Assembly (NCBI GenBank): GCA_020445805.1
Contig: JAGRFX010000008.1
Location: 1 to 47,834 of the forward strand
Source of the DNA: Rhodocyclaceae bacterium
GTDB taxonomy: Bacteria > Pseudomonadota > Gammaproteobacteria > Burkholderiales > Rhodocyclaceae
DNA: 47,834 nt
Direction of reading: 5' to 3'
Part shown: positions 30,851-42,700 of the stretch, piece after piece
Layout: the number at the start of each line of letters is the position of its first letter
Numbering within the stretch: position 1 is the stretch's first letter
The notes under the pieces: model-generated
What the model was told of the DNA's origin: nothing
Databases searched by the model: none
Seen by the model: the letters and a program-made list of their open reading frames with translations, nothing else
Position numbers and translations under genes: made by a program

Positions 30851-32466
30851 ACTCGCAAGAAAGTTGTGCGTCGCAACGCCACCCCATGGCCCTTTGCCCA
30901 TGGGGTTTGAGTTCTGCACCGGTCGATTGCACACACACCTGCGGGTAGGCCGATGCCTGCACCCAAGGCTTGATCGTGTTCATGGCCGATGGATGAATCT
31001 GTCGGTGAGGACGGGGTGCTGGGGACCGTCGACTGGCGATCGCCTTTATTGGCCTGAAGGACACGCGGACAAAGCGTTTCTGCACGCTTGGGGTACCCAG
31101 AAATTGCGCCGCGACGAAGTTATCTGGCGTGCCAAAACACCAAGCCGCCCATGGATACCTGAACACGCGCCGTGCCACGTCCTGGCGCACGCCGCCAGGC
31201 CCGCAGCCGGGCATTCGCGACGCACCGTCGGAGGGCGGCGCAAAGCCTGCCGCGGGGGCCCACTCATGGCGTGTTCGCACGCCAAGAGGAAGCAAGGCAC
31301 TGTCACGACGCAATACGCCACGCCGCTGAGGGGACGCACAGACCGCTGGAGACACGACGGGTGCGGGCAACTTGCGAAGACGGCTTTCGGTGGTCGGGCA
31401 ACAGCCCATGAAGTGCAGTCAGCGCATGTTGTCGGGACGCAGAGTGGTCGGGTTTTCATGGGCAGGATGCGCGCCTTGGCCGGCGGCGAGCGGGCAAGGA
31501 CTGCCAGGTGTCGGCCAGCCCAACGCCGAACAGACGCTGGCGCACCAAGGAACGGCTGTGCGATCAGCTGCGTGAGCACCCGAGTACAGGTCGGCTCAGG
31601 CAGGTACAGGTGGGCCCGTGCGCGCGATCGTGCCGGATGGCGGCCATGCGACAGGGATGACCCACGCGCATCGGAAGCCCTGGGTGTCTGTGCATTGGTG
31701 CGATGAACTGAGCGGCTGACGCGCTGTGTGCCGATTTGGCGTGCGCGTTTGAGTGTGGGAGACCATCGTGCAGGCTCTGCTTCCGGCGCCATCTCGCGTA
31801 CTGCGTATAATGTGTATTAAGTAAACCACAGTGTTGCATTACTCGGTTCTCAGCCGTAAGCCACTCGAGAGACGATGGGTGAAGTAATCGTGTGCGAATC
31901 GTGACAAGTGGAATTGTGTGCCCCCTTGGCGTTCGAGGTGCCCTGAGGAAGGAAAAACGCAGTTGGAAAGTTCTATCCTCTGTCGATTGACAGTGCACAG
32001 GCCTTGCAGAAATATCGGCGCGCCACTGCCCTTGCCGTGGCTTGTGCAATGAGGAGGTGCGTACGCATGCTTTCAATGTCGAATTCCAGGATTTTTGGAA
32101 GCGTTTCCGGCAGTCTGGTTTCGGCGATTTTTTGCATCGTTCCGAAGGACGTCGTCGTTCGGCCGGGCACGTATTCCTTGCGTCTTGCGGGCACGAACAC
32201 AATCTTTGGCGAAGTGCTGCTACTCATCCCCGATGGCGGTGCTGGGGTGTCTTCGGGGCGGTTGGGCGCCACCCCGTTCCGTGGGGACTCGCGGAGCTTT
32301 ATGGACATCACCTGGGCATGGGGCACACAGGCCAGTGGCGTCTGGACAGTGACTGGCAGGCGCATGGCCAACTCGCCGGGATTGGTCATCGACTGGGGCT
32401 TTCCGACACTCGTCGCCGCGGTGCGCAGAGCCGGCGCCGTTCGAGTGGTGGTGCCCTCGGCCCGGT
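30851..32466. other. 1.6-kb region without a supportable gene
   Basis: Several open frames of 60-280 codons cross this stretch on both strands, but their products are rich in Arg/Cys/His/Trp without any domain, signal peptide or consistent ribosome binding site. Base composition is lower in GC than the flanks, especially from about 31,790 to 32,130. A TATAAT lies at 31806-31811. I see no transposase, tRNA, group II intron signature or known large RNA. Confidence 0.6.
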
Positions 32467-34152
32467 CTAAAGGCTAGAACGAGTGCCGGGGTTGTCCGTG
32501 CGTTGTTCTGGCTTCGCATCCTCCGAGCGTGCGTCACTCAGGGACGCCAGCCAGTCACCCAGCTGGCGGAAGCGGTAACCGCGGACGAAGGGCTGAACGT
32601 GGGCTACGAAGCTCGCCCACTGCGGGTCGTTCTCGATGTCGGCGAGCAGCTTGCGGACGGCGAGCACGTTGTGCCGCTGCGCCTGCTCGGCAAGCGCGTC
32701 GCGCCATGCCTGGGGCGGGAGCGCCATGTCCGCTTCGGACTGCGGTAGCGCAGGCGCTTCAGCAGAGGTCGTCTCGATTGGCGACGCGTCGAGGGCGGGC
32801 AGCGATACGTCGAACCAGAAATGGCTCCCGACGCCCGGCTGGCTCTCCACCTTCAGCTCGGAACCCATCAGGCGAACCAGCTGCTGGCTGATCGTCAGCC
32901 CGAGGCCCGAACCTTCGGCCCGGGTGATCGCGTTGTCCAGCTGCTGGAACGGAATGAAGATGTTTTCAAGTTCGGCGCGTCCGATTCCGATGCCGCTGTC
33001 CCGTACGCTGAAGCGCAGCCGGACGCGCTCGCTGTCGCGGGTCTCGAGACGTCCGACTTCAAAAAGCACCTTGCCCTGCTCGGTGAATTTGACGGCGTTG
33101 CCGAGCAGATTCAGGAGCACCTGGCGCAGGCGCTTGTCGTCGACGACGAGCGCGGCCGGCAGCTCCGGCTGGAATCGACGCTCCACCTGGATGCCCTTGA
33201 GTCGCGCCCGGACCTCGGTCATTTCCACGAGGGTGGAGAGAAAACCCGCCAGCGGGACTTCGCGTGGATGCAGGGCCAGGCGCGTCTCGCCCATGCGCGA
33301 GAAGTCCAGGATGTCGTTGATCATGAGCAGCAGGTGCTCGGCGCTGCGATCGATGGTGTCGATGCCCTGCCCGTGTCGCGCCATGAGCGCGGTGTCCTGC
33401 CGGTAGAGCTGGGTGTAGCCCAGGATGGCGTTGAGCGGCGTGCGCAGTTCGTGGGTGACATTGGCCATGAAGCGGGTCTTGGCCCGGTCCGAGGCTTCGA
33501 TGGCGAGCTTTGCCCGGTGCAGGCGGTGAAACATGGCCAGCATCGTGATCCAGACGACGAACATCAGGATCATGGCGAGGCTCGATTCGGCCATCAGCTT
33601 CGAACGCATGTCCTTCGCGAGGGTGTCGAAGTAGCTGGGGCTGAGAACGAAATCGGCAACGCCCAGCAGCAGGCCCCCCTGCCCGATCAGCGGGATCGCG
33701 GCGTGAAAGCAGCGCTCGCAGACGCGCATGCCGTCCTTGAGATCGAGGGTTCCCGGGGCTGCACGGACCGCGTCATAGTCGATCTGTAGCGACAGCCCGA
33801 GAACGATCCGCCCCCCGGTTGCTGGGTCCTTGACGATCAGGGCTTCCTGCAGCAGATCGAATAGGCGCTGGCGCATGCGCTCGGGATCACCGTGCTCGAT
33901 GGCTTCCACCAGGCCGGTGGCCTGGGACTGGGCCAGGATGCTGGCCTGGGTCTCGGCCGTCGAGTAGAGCCTTGGCTCCAGGGTGTTCGTCCAGTAGCGG
34001 GTCAGGGACAGTACGAAAGAGGCGATCAGCATCGCGAACACGATGTTGATGACCGTGTGCGGGCGGATGCGGAGCTGCTGAAGCCAGCCCTGCGCGGCTG
34101 CCCGAACGGTGACCGGGGGCTTGGCTGGCCGTTCGCTGGCGATGGGCATCAT
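32467..34152 (-). CDS. Membrane sensor histidine kinase
   Basis: A 561-residue kinase with two membrane helices (about 32-52 and 190-209) around a periplasmic sensor domain. The H-box is THELRTPLNAILGY with His234, the N-box LLNLLGNAVKFTEQG, G1 DSGIGIG and G2 GSGLGLTIS, so it should be active. There is no receiver domain; a helical tail of ~100 residues follows the ATPase. The sensor domain contains an unusual C145-E-R-C148-F-H150 motif just before the second membrane helix. It is the last gene of an operon with a YfiR-like protein, a TonB receptor and a REC-GGDEF protein, the last being its likely phosphorylation target. Confidence 0.9.
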   Translation of the reverse strand: MMPIASERPAKPPVTVRAAAQGWLQQLRIRPHTVINIVFAMLIASFVLSLTRYWTNTLEPRLYSTAETQASILAQSQATGLVEAIEHGDPERMRQRLFDLLQEALIVKDPATGGRIVLGLSLQIDYDAVRAAPGTLDLKDGMRVCERCFHAAIPLIGQGGLLLGVADFVLSPSYFDTLAKDMRSKLMAESSLAMILMFVVWITMLAMFHRLHRAKLAIEASDRAKTRFMANVTHELRTPLNAILGYTQLYRQDTALMARHGQGIDTIDRSAEHLLLMINDILDFSRMGETRLALHPREVPLAGFLSTLVEMTEVRARLKGIQVERRFQPELPAALVVDDKRLRQVLLNLLGNAVKFTEQGKVLFEVGRLETRDSERVRLRFSVRDSGIGIGRAELENIFIPFQQLDNAITRAEGSGLGLTISQQLVRLMGSELKVESQPGVGSHFWFDVSLPALDASPIETTSAEAPALPQSEADMALPPQAWRDALAEQAQRHNVLAVRKLLADIENDPQWASFVAHVQPFVRGYRFRQLGDWLASLSDARSEDAKPEQRTDNPGTRSSL

Positions 34153-34248
34153 CGTTTCGACGGGAGGGACACGCGGCGGCGTCGCCAGCCGGCCCGGCCG
34201 GCGAGCGAAATCGCTGTCGTGCCTGTCGGGTGTCGCCCCGTGGCCCCG

Positions 34249-34848
34249 CTAGTCGCTTCCATCGCCATAGTGCTTGGCCACCTTGAGGTAGAAGTCCTTG
34301 ATCGCCAGACCGCTGGCCGCGAGCGTCTTCATGTTGATCAGGGGCCGAACCGTGGCTTCGACCGAGATGCCGCCAAGGATACCGCGCTCCACGTCGCCCT
34401 CGAAGGGCGAGAACACGACGATCCGGTGGTCGATGCCATAGCTCACGAGCCGTCGCACCTCCGACTCCTCCAGGCGCTGGGACAGAAAGATGGCGGCGGG
34501 TCGGTAGCCATTCTTGCCGAGGATCTGCTCGGTGGTCGCCACGTCGGTGCGCACGGGATGTCCGCGGATGCCGGCGAAGTCGACGGCCAGGTCGCTGGCA
34601 TGCTTGCTCGCGTCCCGCGCATCGTCGGCATGGGCAAAGACGATCAGCAGCTGCCCGTCCCTGTCAATGCGCTCATGGATGCCCATGTCGGCCGTGAGCA
34701 GGGTACGGAACAGCTTCAGGCCCACGTGGGCCCGCCGATCTCCGAAGGTCTGCGCGACGAGGCTGGCGCTCGGCATCGACAGCATCAGGGCGAACGCCGT
34801 CAACTGGGCGGCCAGCATGCGGCGCAGCGAGGGGGTCCGCCAGGTCAT
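34249..34848 (-). CDS. YfiR-like (DUF4154) periplasmic protein
   Basis: A 199-residue exported protein. The signal peptide is about residues 12-33 (LAAQLTAFALMLSMPSASLVAQ). The body fits the YfiR/DUF4154 pattern: an initial helix, a beta strand DGQLLIVFAHADD, the strand AAIFLSQRLEESEVRRLVSYG, IVVFSPFEGDVERGILGGISVE, and the terminal NMKTLAASGLAIKDFYLKVAKHYG. YfiR represses the diguanylate cyclase YfiN in Pseudomonas. Here it is encoded between a TonB receptor and a histidine kinase, so it may relay receptor state to the kinase. The start at 34848 is preferred for the signal peptide and GGGGGT ribosome binding site. Family assignment is by overall pattern. Confidence 0.65.
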   Translation of the reverse strand: MTWRTPSLRRMLAAQLTAFALMLSMPSASLVAQTFGDRRAHVGLKLFRTLLTADMGIHERIDRDGQLLIVFAHADDARDASKHASDLAVDFAGIRGHPVRTDVATTEQILGKNGYRPAAIFLSQRLEESEVRRLVSYGIDHRIVVFSPFEGDVERGILGGISVEATVRPLINMKTLAASGLAIKDFYLKVAKHYGDGSD

Positions 34849-34897
34849 GGCGGACCCCCCTGCCCTGCGCGGCACGCACGCGACCCGGTCGACCGCA

Positions 34898-36961
34898 TCA
34901 GAAGGCGTACTCCGCGGCAAGCCAGAACTCGCGCCCCCCGTGGGGAAGGCCTTCCGGAAACTGGGCGGGCGTGGCGACGCTGGCGAAGTATTGGTCGGTC
35001 AGATTGCGAATCCCGCCCGACAGGCTCAATCCCGCCAGACCCGCGGGTTCCTGCACGCTGACTGCGTAGTCGAGGGTGAGATAGCCGTCGAAGCGGGCCC
35101 GGGTCGGCACCCGCGACTGGAGCTCCCAGCCCTCCTGGTCACCCACGTAGCGCATGCCCAGCACGTGGCCCAGGCGGCTGTGCGGGCGCCAGCTCACCCC
35201 CATCGTCGCCAGCCAGTCCACGGCACCCAGCAGGCGGCCATCGGCATCGAGGTGATCTTCGGCGTCGGCATAGGCCAGGTTCGCCCACCATTGCCACTGG
35301 GGGCCGGCACGCTGGACCCACTCGAGTTCGAACCCCCGAACCTCGACCTGGCCGCGGTTGCGCCACATGGGTGGCGAGCCGGGATTGATGAAGAACTCGA
35401 TCAGGTCGCTTACCTGGGTGCGGTACGCGGTGAGCCGCATGCGCAGGTCGGCCCGCCGGTAGATGTAGGCCGCTTCGAGGGCGCGTATGCGCTCTTCCTT
35501 GAGGTCGCCCGTCAGCACGATGTTGGGAAAGGTGTCGGGTCCCGGATAGAACTCTTCCAGGGAGGGGGGACGGAACGCTTCCGCGTACTGCAGCTTGACG
35601 ATGTGGTGGTCATCGGCCCGCCACACGGCAGCCACTCGGGGCGATGTGTGGCCGCCCCAGTCGTCGTAGTGATCGTGCCGGAGCCCCGCGGTGAGCTCCA
35701 CATCGTGGCGAAGCTGGACCTGATCCTGCAGGGTCAGGCTCGTCAGCGCGCGACTGGACCCGTTGACGACCGGCGCGCGATTGGCCGGCAGCTGCTCCAC
35801 GCGGCCACTGGGGAAACTCAGCGTCGCGAAAGAGCCGGTGACCCGGCTGTTCACATGGCTGGCACCGAGAAAGAGCTGGTGATCCTCGCGCACGTGCCAC
35901 CGGGCCGTCAGTTCGCCCTCGGTGCTCTGGTCACTGCTGCCGGTTCTTCGCGCCGTCTCGATGCCCCGGGCGGTCGGCGACCCCGGCGGACCTGCACCGG
36001 CCGGGATGGGAATGTAGGCGGCCTGCTCCACGTCGGTATCCTGGAAACCCAGACTGGCACCGATTTCCAGGGCGTCGCCAGGCTGCCAGGCTTTCGAGAG
36101 GTGAAGGCCGGACACCCGTTCGAGGCGCGGCTCGAGCCCCGCCGGCAAGGCCGCGGTGCGGCCATAGCCGCCGCCGCGAACGAGGTTGGCGTGCCGCAAC
36201 TGCATGCGGTAGCCACCCGCCTCGAGGCTTGCCAGGGCATAGCGGCCGTGCTCGCCGTCGAAGACCGGCGCAGGCGAATGGCCGTTGCCGTTGGCCGCGA
36301 AGTTGTCGGGATTCGTCATCAGGCCACTGTCGGCACTGCGCCAGCCACCCGCTCGCAGCATCAGGCGCGGCTGTGCGTCGCCGCCCCGGTCGATCCGCAG
36401 GTCGGCGCGGCGGTCCGAGTGACCGCCACCGCCCAGCGTCACGGCGTTGCCGTCGCGGGTCAGCACATTGACCACGCCGGAGAAGGCAAATCCGCCGTAG
36501 AGGGCCGACCCCGGCCCTCGGATCACCTCGATCCGTTCCACCTGGGACATGGGCATCCGCATCAGCCAGTCTGCCGAGCCGTCGGTCGGACGATTGACGG
36601 CCACGCCGTCGATCATCATTTTCAGGTTGGTGGCGGCCAGGGTCGCACCGACGCCCCGGACGATCGCGCGGGTGTCGCCCGTGTTGTTGACCGTCACGTG
36701 GAAGCCGGCGACCTCGGAGAGCGCATCGGCGACCGTCAGACGGCCCCGCGCGCGCATGTCGGCGCCCTGCAGGACAGTGACCATGCCGGGCACGAAGTCC
36801 GCGTTCATGCGGGTCTGGGTGGCAATCGTGGTCTGCTCCTGAAGCAGGCTGAGCAAGGCGATCAGCTCCGGGTCGCCGCTGTCGCCGGCCCAGGCCGAGC
36901 CAAACGCCACGAGGCAGACAAGGGCCCTGGCCCGGGCCATCCATCGCAGGCAGGCGTTCAT
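34898..36961 (-). CDS. TonB-dependent outer-membrane receptor
   Basis: A 687-residue receptor. A signal peptide (ARALVCLVAFGSAWA) is followed by a plug domain (TVLQGADMRARGRLTVADALSEVAGF, then VRGVG, IDGVAVNR, ERIEVIRGPGSALYGG) and a 22-strand-type barrel ending in the terminal aromatic FWLAAEYAF. VAAVWRADDHHIVKLQYAEAFRPPSLEEFY is the typical barrel block of siderophore/cobalamin-type receptors. The start at 36961 overlaps the stop of the REC-GGDEF gene (ATGA). Its operon with YfiR-like and kinase genes suggests a sensing role rather than plain uptake. The ligand is unknown. Confidence 0.92.
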   Translation of the reverse strand: MNACLRWMARARALVCLVAFGSAWAGDSGDPELIALLSLLQEQTTIATQTRMNADFVPGMVTVLQGADMRARGRLTVADALSEVAGFHVTVNNTGDTRAIVRGVGATLAATNLKMMIDGVAVNRPTDGSADWLMRMPMSQVERIEVIRGPGSALYGGFAFSGVVNVLTRDGNAVTLGGGGHSDRRADLRIDRGGDAQPRLMLRAGGWRSADSGLMTNPDNFAANGNGHSPAPVFDGEHGRYALASLEAGGYRMQLRHANLVRGGGYGRTAALPAGLEPRLERVSGLHLSKAWQPGDALEIGASLGFQDTDVEQAAYIPIPAGAGPPGSPTARGIETARRTGSSDQSTEGELTARWHVREDHQLFLGASHVNSRVTGSFATLSFPSGRVEQLPANRAPVVNGSSRALTSLTLQDQVQLRHDVELTAGLRHDHYDDWGGHTSPRVAAVWRADDHHIVKLQYAEAFRPPSLEEFYPGPDTFPNIVLTGDLKEERIRALEAAYIYRRADLRMRLTAYRTQVSDLIEFFINPGSPPMWRNRGQVEVRGFELEWVQRAGPQWQWWANLAYADAEDHLDADGRLLGAVDWLATMGVSWRPHSRLGHVLGMRYVGDQEGWELQSRVPTRARFDGYLTLDYAVSVQEPAGLAGLSLSGGIRNLTDQYFASVATPAQFPEGLPHGGREFWLAAEYAF

Positions 36962-37902
36962 CGACAGTTCTCCTCGTCCTGCCCCGCGACCACGCGATTC
37001 CGGCCACCCCGCTTGGCGCCATAGAGGCATTGGTCGGCAGCGGCCACCAGGTCGATGGCTCTGGCATCCGTCAAAGGCACGTGGGTGGCAATGCCGATAC
37101 TGATCGTCACGTGCCGGCAGGCGCTGCTGTCCGCGTGATCGATCTGGAGCTGGCAAACCGCGTCGCGCATGTGCTCGGCGATCGCCACGGCCGCCTCCTC
37201 GGGGGTGTCCGGCAACAGGGCCACGAACTCTTCACCTCCGAACCGGGCCAGTACGTCGCCCGGGCGGCGAATGCAGGTGTCGAGCGCGCCCGCCACGCGC
37301 TTGAGGCAAACGTCGCCTTCCGCGTGTCCATAGTGGTCGTTGTAGCGCTTGAAATGATCGACATCGACCAGGATCAGGGACAGCGGGCGCGCATGCCGTC
37401 GGGCCCGCAGCCATTCGCTGTCGAGGGCTTCGTCGAAATGGCGGCGGTTCGCGACACCGGTCAGGCCGTCGGTCCGCGCCAGCCGGGCCAGCTGGTCGCT
37501 CTTGCGCTTGAGCGCCAGGTGATTGTTCATCCGCGCCTTCAGGATCGGGATCGAGAAGGGCTTGTGCACGAAGTCCACCGCGCCGAGTGCGAAACCCCGC
37601 TCGATTTCGATCTCCTCGTTCACGGCCGTGAGGAAGAGAACCGGAATGTCAGCCAGCTCAGGGTTGGCCTTGAGCCGACGGCAGACCTCGAAGCCGTCCA
37701 TGCCGGGCATCATCACGTCGAGCAGGATCAGGTCGGGCCGCAGGGCGTCGGCCAGTTCGAGGCCCTCCTCGCCGGACAAGGCCACGGTCAGCTCGATCGC
37801 TTCGCGGTGGAGGTGCTCGACCAGCACGTCCAGATTGGCCGGCACATCATCGATGGCCAGCACGATCGGCGGATTGAAATGCGCGTCTTGGGAACCCTGC
37901 AT
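36958..37902 (-). CDS. Response regulator diguanylate cyclase (REC-GGDEF)
   Basis: A 314-residue PleD-like protein. The receiver domain (residues ~13-130) has acidic D18/D19, phospho-acceptor Asp62 in LLDVMMPGMDG and Lys in HKPFS. The GGDEF domain (~150-310) has an active GGEEF at 221-225 and an RPGD inhibitory site (RxxD) five residues before it, so it should make c-di-GMP with product feedback. First gene of the operon that continues with the TonB receptor, YfiR-like protein and histidine kinase. Its receiver is closely similar to that of the divergent sigma54 activator. Confidence 0.93.
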   Translation of the reverse strand: MQGSQDAHFNPPIVLAIDDVPANLDVLVEHLHREAIELTVALSGEEGLELADALRPDLILLDVMMPGMDGFEVCRRLKANPELADIPVLFLTAVNEEIEIERGFALGAVDFVHKPFSIPILKARMNNHLALKRKSDQLARLARTDGLTGVANRRHFDEALDSEWLRARRHARPLSLILVDVDHFKRYNDHYGHAEGDVCLKRVAGALDTCIRRPGDVLARFGGEEFVALLPDTPEEAAVAIAEHMRDAVCQLQIDHADSSACRHVTISIGIATHVPLTDARAIDLVAAADQCLYGAKRGGRNRVVAGQDEENCR

Positions 37903-38078
37903 GATCGGGGCCTGGGGATGACGGATCTGACTCCCTTCGCACGAATCGCACCAGCCCTGATCGCCACCATTGGCGCGGATTTCACGAGGCTATGAGTGGA
38001 AATGTGCCTATAGTGCTTATGCACTCCTGATTTTGCTGATAGTCTCCTATAGACAAACCGGCTTCCGAGGAGACGCCC
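37903..38078. promoter_or_regulatory. Divergent control region between REC-GGDEF and sigma54-activator genes
   Basis: The 176-bp gap is AT-richer than its flanks and holds two inverted repeats: AGTGC-TTAT-GCACT at 38012-38025 and GTCT-CCTAT-AGAC at 38042-38054. Either could be an operator. No TGGCAC-N5-TTGC sigma54 promoter is seen on either strand. Confidence 0.4.
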
Positions 38079-39623
<1,545 letters not shown>

Positions 39624-39754
39624 ATCGGCGCACACGCGGAGATGGACAGGCGCCTGGCGACCTTTCAGAGGACTTTAATAAAGAATCGCAAGTTATTCAA
39701 CTTAAATGCTTTTTATTCCATTGATGTCATCGCTATCAAGCGCTCGGGCTGGCA
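39624..39754. terminator. AT-rich gap between convergent genes, possible bidirectional terminator
   Basis: From about 39670 to 39720 the sequence is strikingly AT-rich with two small hairpins: CTTTAATAAAG (39673-39683) and AAGTT-ATTC-AACTT (39690-39703), then a run of five T at 39710-39714. The position between two convergent 3' ends fits a terminator, though the stems are short and weak. Confidence 0.35.
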
Positions 39755-42700
39755 TCACAACCACTTCAGGAGCGTCGCGTACAGCCGCTCCTCGTCAATG
39801 GGCTTGCTGATGAAATCGTTCATGCCCGCCTGAATGCAGCGCTCGCGATCGTCGTCGAAGGCATTGGCCGTCATGGCCACGATCGGCACCGAGGTGCCGG
39901 CGGTCAGGCGGCGGATCAGTCTTGTGGCCTCGATTCCGTCCAGCTTCGGCATCTGCATGTCCATCAGCAGGAGATCCACTGCGCCACGGCGGCTGTCGCG
40001 AACCCGGTCCAGGGCCTCCTCGCCGTTGCGGGCGATCTCGCACGACAGGCCCACGTCGCCCAGCAGTTCGGCTGCAACCATGCGGTTCACAGGGTCGTCC
40101 TCGACCAGCAGGATGCGCTTGTCCGCATGCTGTCTTCGCAATTGACCGGCCACGTCGGCTTGCGGGACCTCCTCTGGCCCTTCGCTGTTGGCGGACTTCT
40201 TCTTCAGGCGCGCGGAGAACCAGAAGGTACTGCCCTCACCGGGCGTACTGTCTGCGCCGGCATCCCCGCCCATCAGCCTGGCCAGGCGCCGCGTGATCGC
40301 GAGGCCCAGGCCGGTGCCGCCGAAATTTCTGACCGTCGAGGCATCGGCCTGCTCGAAAGGCGAGAACAGCCGGGCGAGGGTCTCGGGCGGGATGCCCGCG
40401 CCGGTATCCGTCACCTCGAACCGGACCAGCACGCTGTCGCGGTCGTCCGCAGCGGCACTGACCCGGATGTGGACAGACCCGGTCTGGGTGAACTTGACGG
40501 CATTTCCGACCAGATTGAGCAGAGACTGGCTCAGTCGCGTCGAGTCGCCAAAGAGCGCCCGGGGCAAATCGTCCAGGTCACTGGAAAGCCGGATGCCCTT
40601 GGCGCTCGCCGCCTCGCTTTGCATGGCGCAGACGCTCTCGACGAGGCCGGGCAAGCTCACCGGCGCGCTGGCGAGGGTCAGCTTGCCGGCTTCGATCTTC
40701 GAAAAGTCGAGCACGTCATTGATGATGCCCAACAGGTGCTTGCCGGCGATCTCGATGCGCGAGAGCTTCTCGGCGGTGTCGCGCTCCTTGGTCTTTCGGC
40801 GGATCAACCCTGAAAAGCCGATGATCGCGTTCATCGGCGTTCGGATCTCGTGGCTCATGTTGGCCAGAAAACTCGATTTCGCCTCATTGGCTGCGACCGC
40901 CAGTTCCTTCGCGCTGCGAATCTCCTGCGTCTGTGCAACCACCTGCTGTTCGAGCCGCGCGTTGAATTCCCGCAACACCTTCTCGTTGTCGCGGAGCTCG
41001 AGTTCAAGGAGCTTCTGATAGGTGGTGTCGATATTGACCCCGACCACATGCACGCTCCCGTCCTCGGCCCGGAAGGCCTGGAAGCGGGCCGCGACCCAGC
41101 GGACTTCGCCGCTGGGCCGCACGATCCGGCAGGAGTGCTCGATCGTCTTGTCCGACGCCAGGGTCAAATCCAGTCTGGCCCTGGTTTCCGCCACGTCATC
41201 CGGGTGGAGCTGCTTCACCCAGTCTTCGAAGGAACCGGGCTGTGGACAACCCGAGTCCTCACGCCCGTAGATGCATTCCAGCTCGGGCGTCCACATCAGC
41301 TGCCCCTGTGCCACGTCCCAATCGAAGATGCCGATCTGCGCCACTTCTGCCGCCAGCCGGAGCCGCCGCTCGGTCATGGTGCGGGCGGTCTCGGCATCGA
41401 CGCGGGAGGTGATGTCCTCCGCAAAGACCGCGATGCCGCCAATGGACCGGTCGGGCGTGAGCCAGGGGCGAAGCTCCCAGCGCAGCCACTGGGTCGAGCC
41501 GTCCTTTCTGGTAAATCGTTCGCCGGATGAGGTCAGTACCTCGCCACGCAGGCCCCGCTGGTGGAGCTCGCGCCAGCGATCGGCCATTTCCGGCGATACG
41601 TCATAGCAGAGGCGACCGGTCAATTCCTCCGCCGCGATGCCAAAGGTGTCGAGCCAACGGTGGCTGGCCGTGACGTAGCGCATCTGCTTGTCGAAGACGG
41701 CCAGCGGTACGGGGGCATGCTCCACAAAGAGCTGGTTCTGGTTGGCGTGACTGCGCAATTTTTCGACCAGGCCGGACATGGCACGAGCCAGCACCCCCAC
41801 CTCGTCCTGGCGCGCACTGGCCGCCGGGCTGAACGGTACGCCCGCTTCCGGGCTGAACCGGCTGGCCTGGGCGACGAAGGTCGTCACCGGTCCCACGACG
41901 CGTTTCGAGATGATCCAGGTCAGCCAGACGAAGGCCGCCGCGATGGCCACCGCGAGCATCAACATGAAGGCGCGCACCCGTTCGACCGGCGCCATGATGT
42001 CCGCCAGGGGCTGGCGGGCCACCAGGATCCAGCCCAGGTTGGTCCCGTCGGTGGCCTCGCTGGCACTGGCTCGCGCGGTCAGAAATTCAGCACCATGGGA
42101 GGGCATCGCGTCGAGCTCGTCCAGGCTTCGGGCCGCGATCCCGTCCGGTGCGAGCAGGAATGCGCCCTCGCGGTCGGCGACGAAGAATTCGATGGCGGAC
42201 GGTGACTCGAGTTCGGCGACCACATTGGAGATGACCTTCGTGACCCAGGACCAATGCAGATGCGCGCACAGCACGCCGAGGAACTGCCCGTCGGAATCCC
42301 GCATCGCGACCGCCACGTCGACAAAGCGGACAGGCGTGGAATCCGGTTCTGCCGGCATGTAGCGGGCGAGCAGCTTGGCCTCGTGCGGATCACCCAGATA
42401 GACACCCTGCTGGGCGCCGGCGAACCAGGGGCGCGCCGAGGTGTCCTGACCCTCCAGCAATCCGTCCGTTGCGCCCAGGACGATGCCTCGTGGGTCGGTC
42501 AGTCCGATCCACGCGTAGCTCGACTGCTCCCGCCGCAAGGATTCGAGCAGATCGCGTACGCTGGATTCAGAGCGGTGCTGGGACTGTTCGAGCAGACGCG
42601 CCGCGAGGACAATTTCGCGGCGTCGGGCTCGCAGGTCCTTGGCCAGCTGCAGGCTGATTTCATTGGCGGCGAGCTTCAGGGCACGATGCTGCGCATCGAA

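Noticed and set aside
30864-31706. 280-codon open frame on the plus strand in the gene-poor block
   Set aside because: No ribosome binding site, no domain and Arg/His/Cys/Trp-rich composition; an overlapping minus-strand frame at 31046-31792 is equally unconvincing.
32004-32477. 157-codon open frame ending over the histidine kinase 3' end
   Set aside because: No family recognised and atypical composition. The N-terminal hydrophobic stretch is weak and there is no convincing start site. Transcript data could revive it.
37903-38078. Sigma54 promoter in the divergent region next to the sigma54 activator
   Set aside because: No GG-N10-GC element with the TGGCAC/TTGC context was found on either strand.
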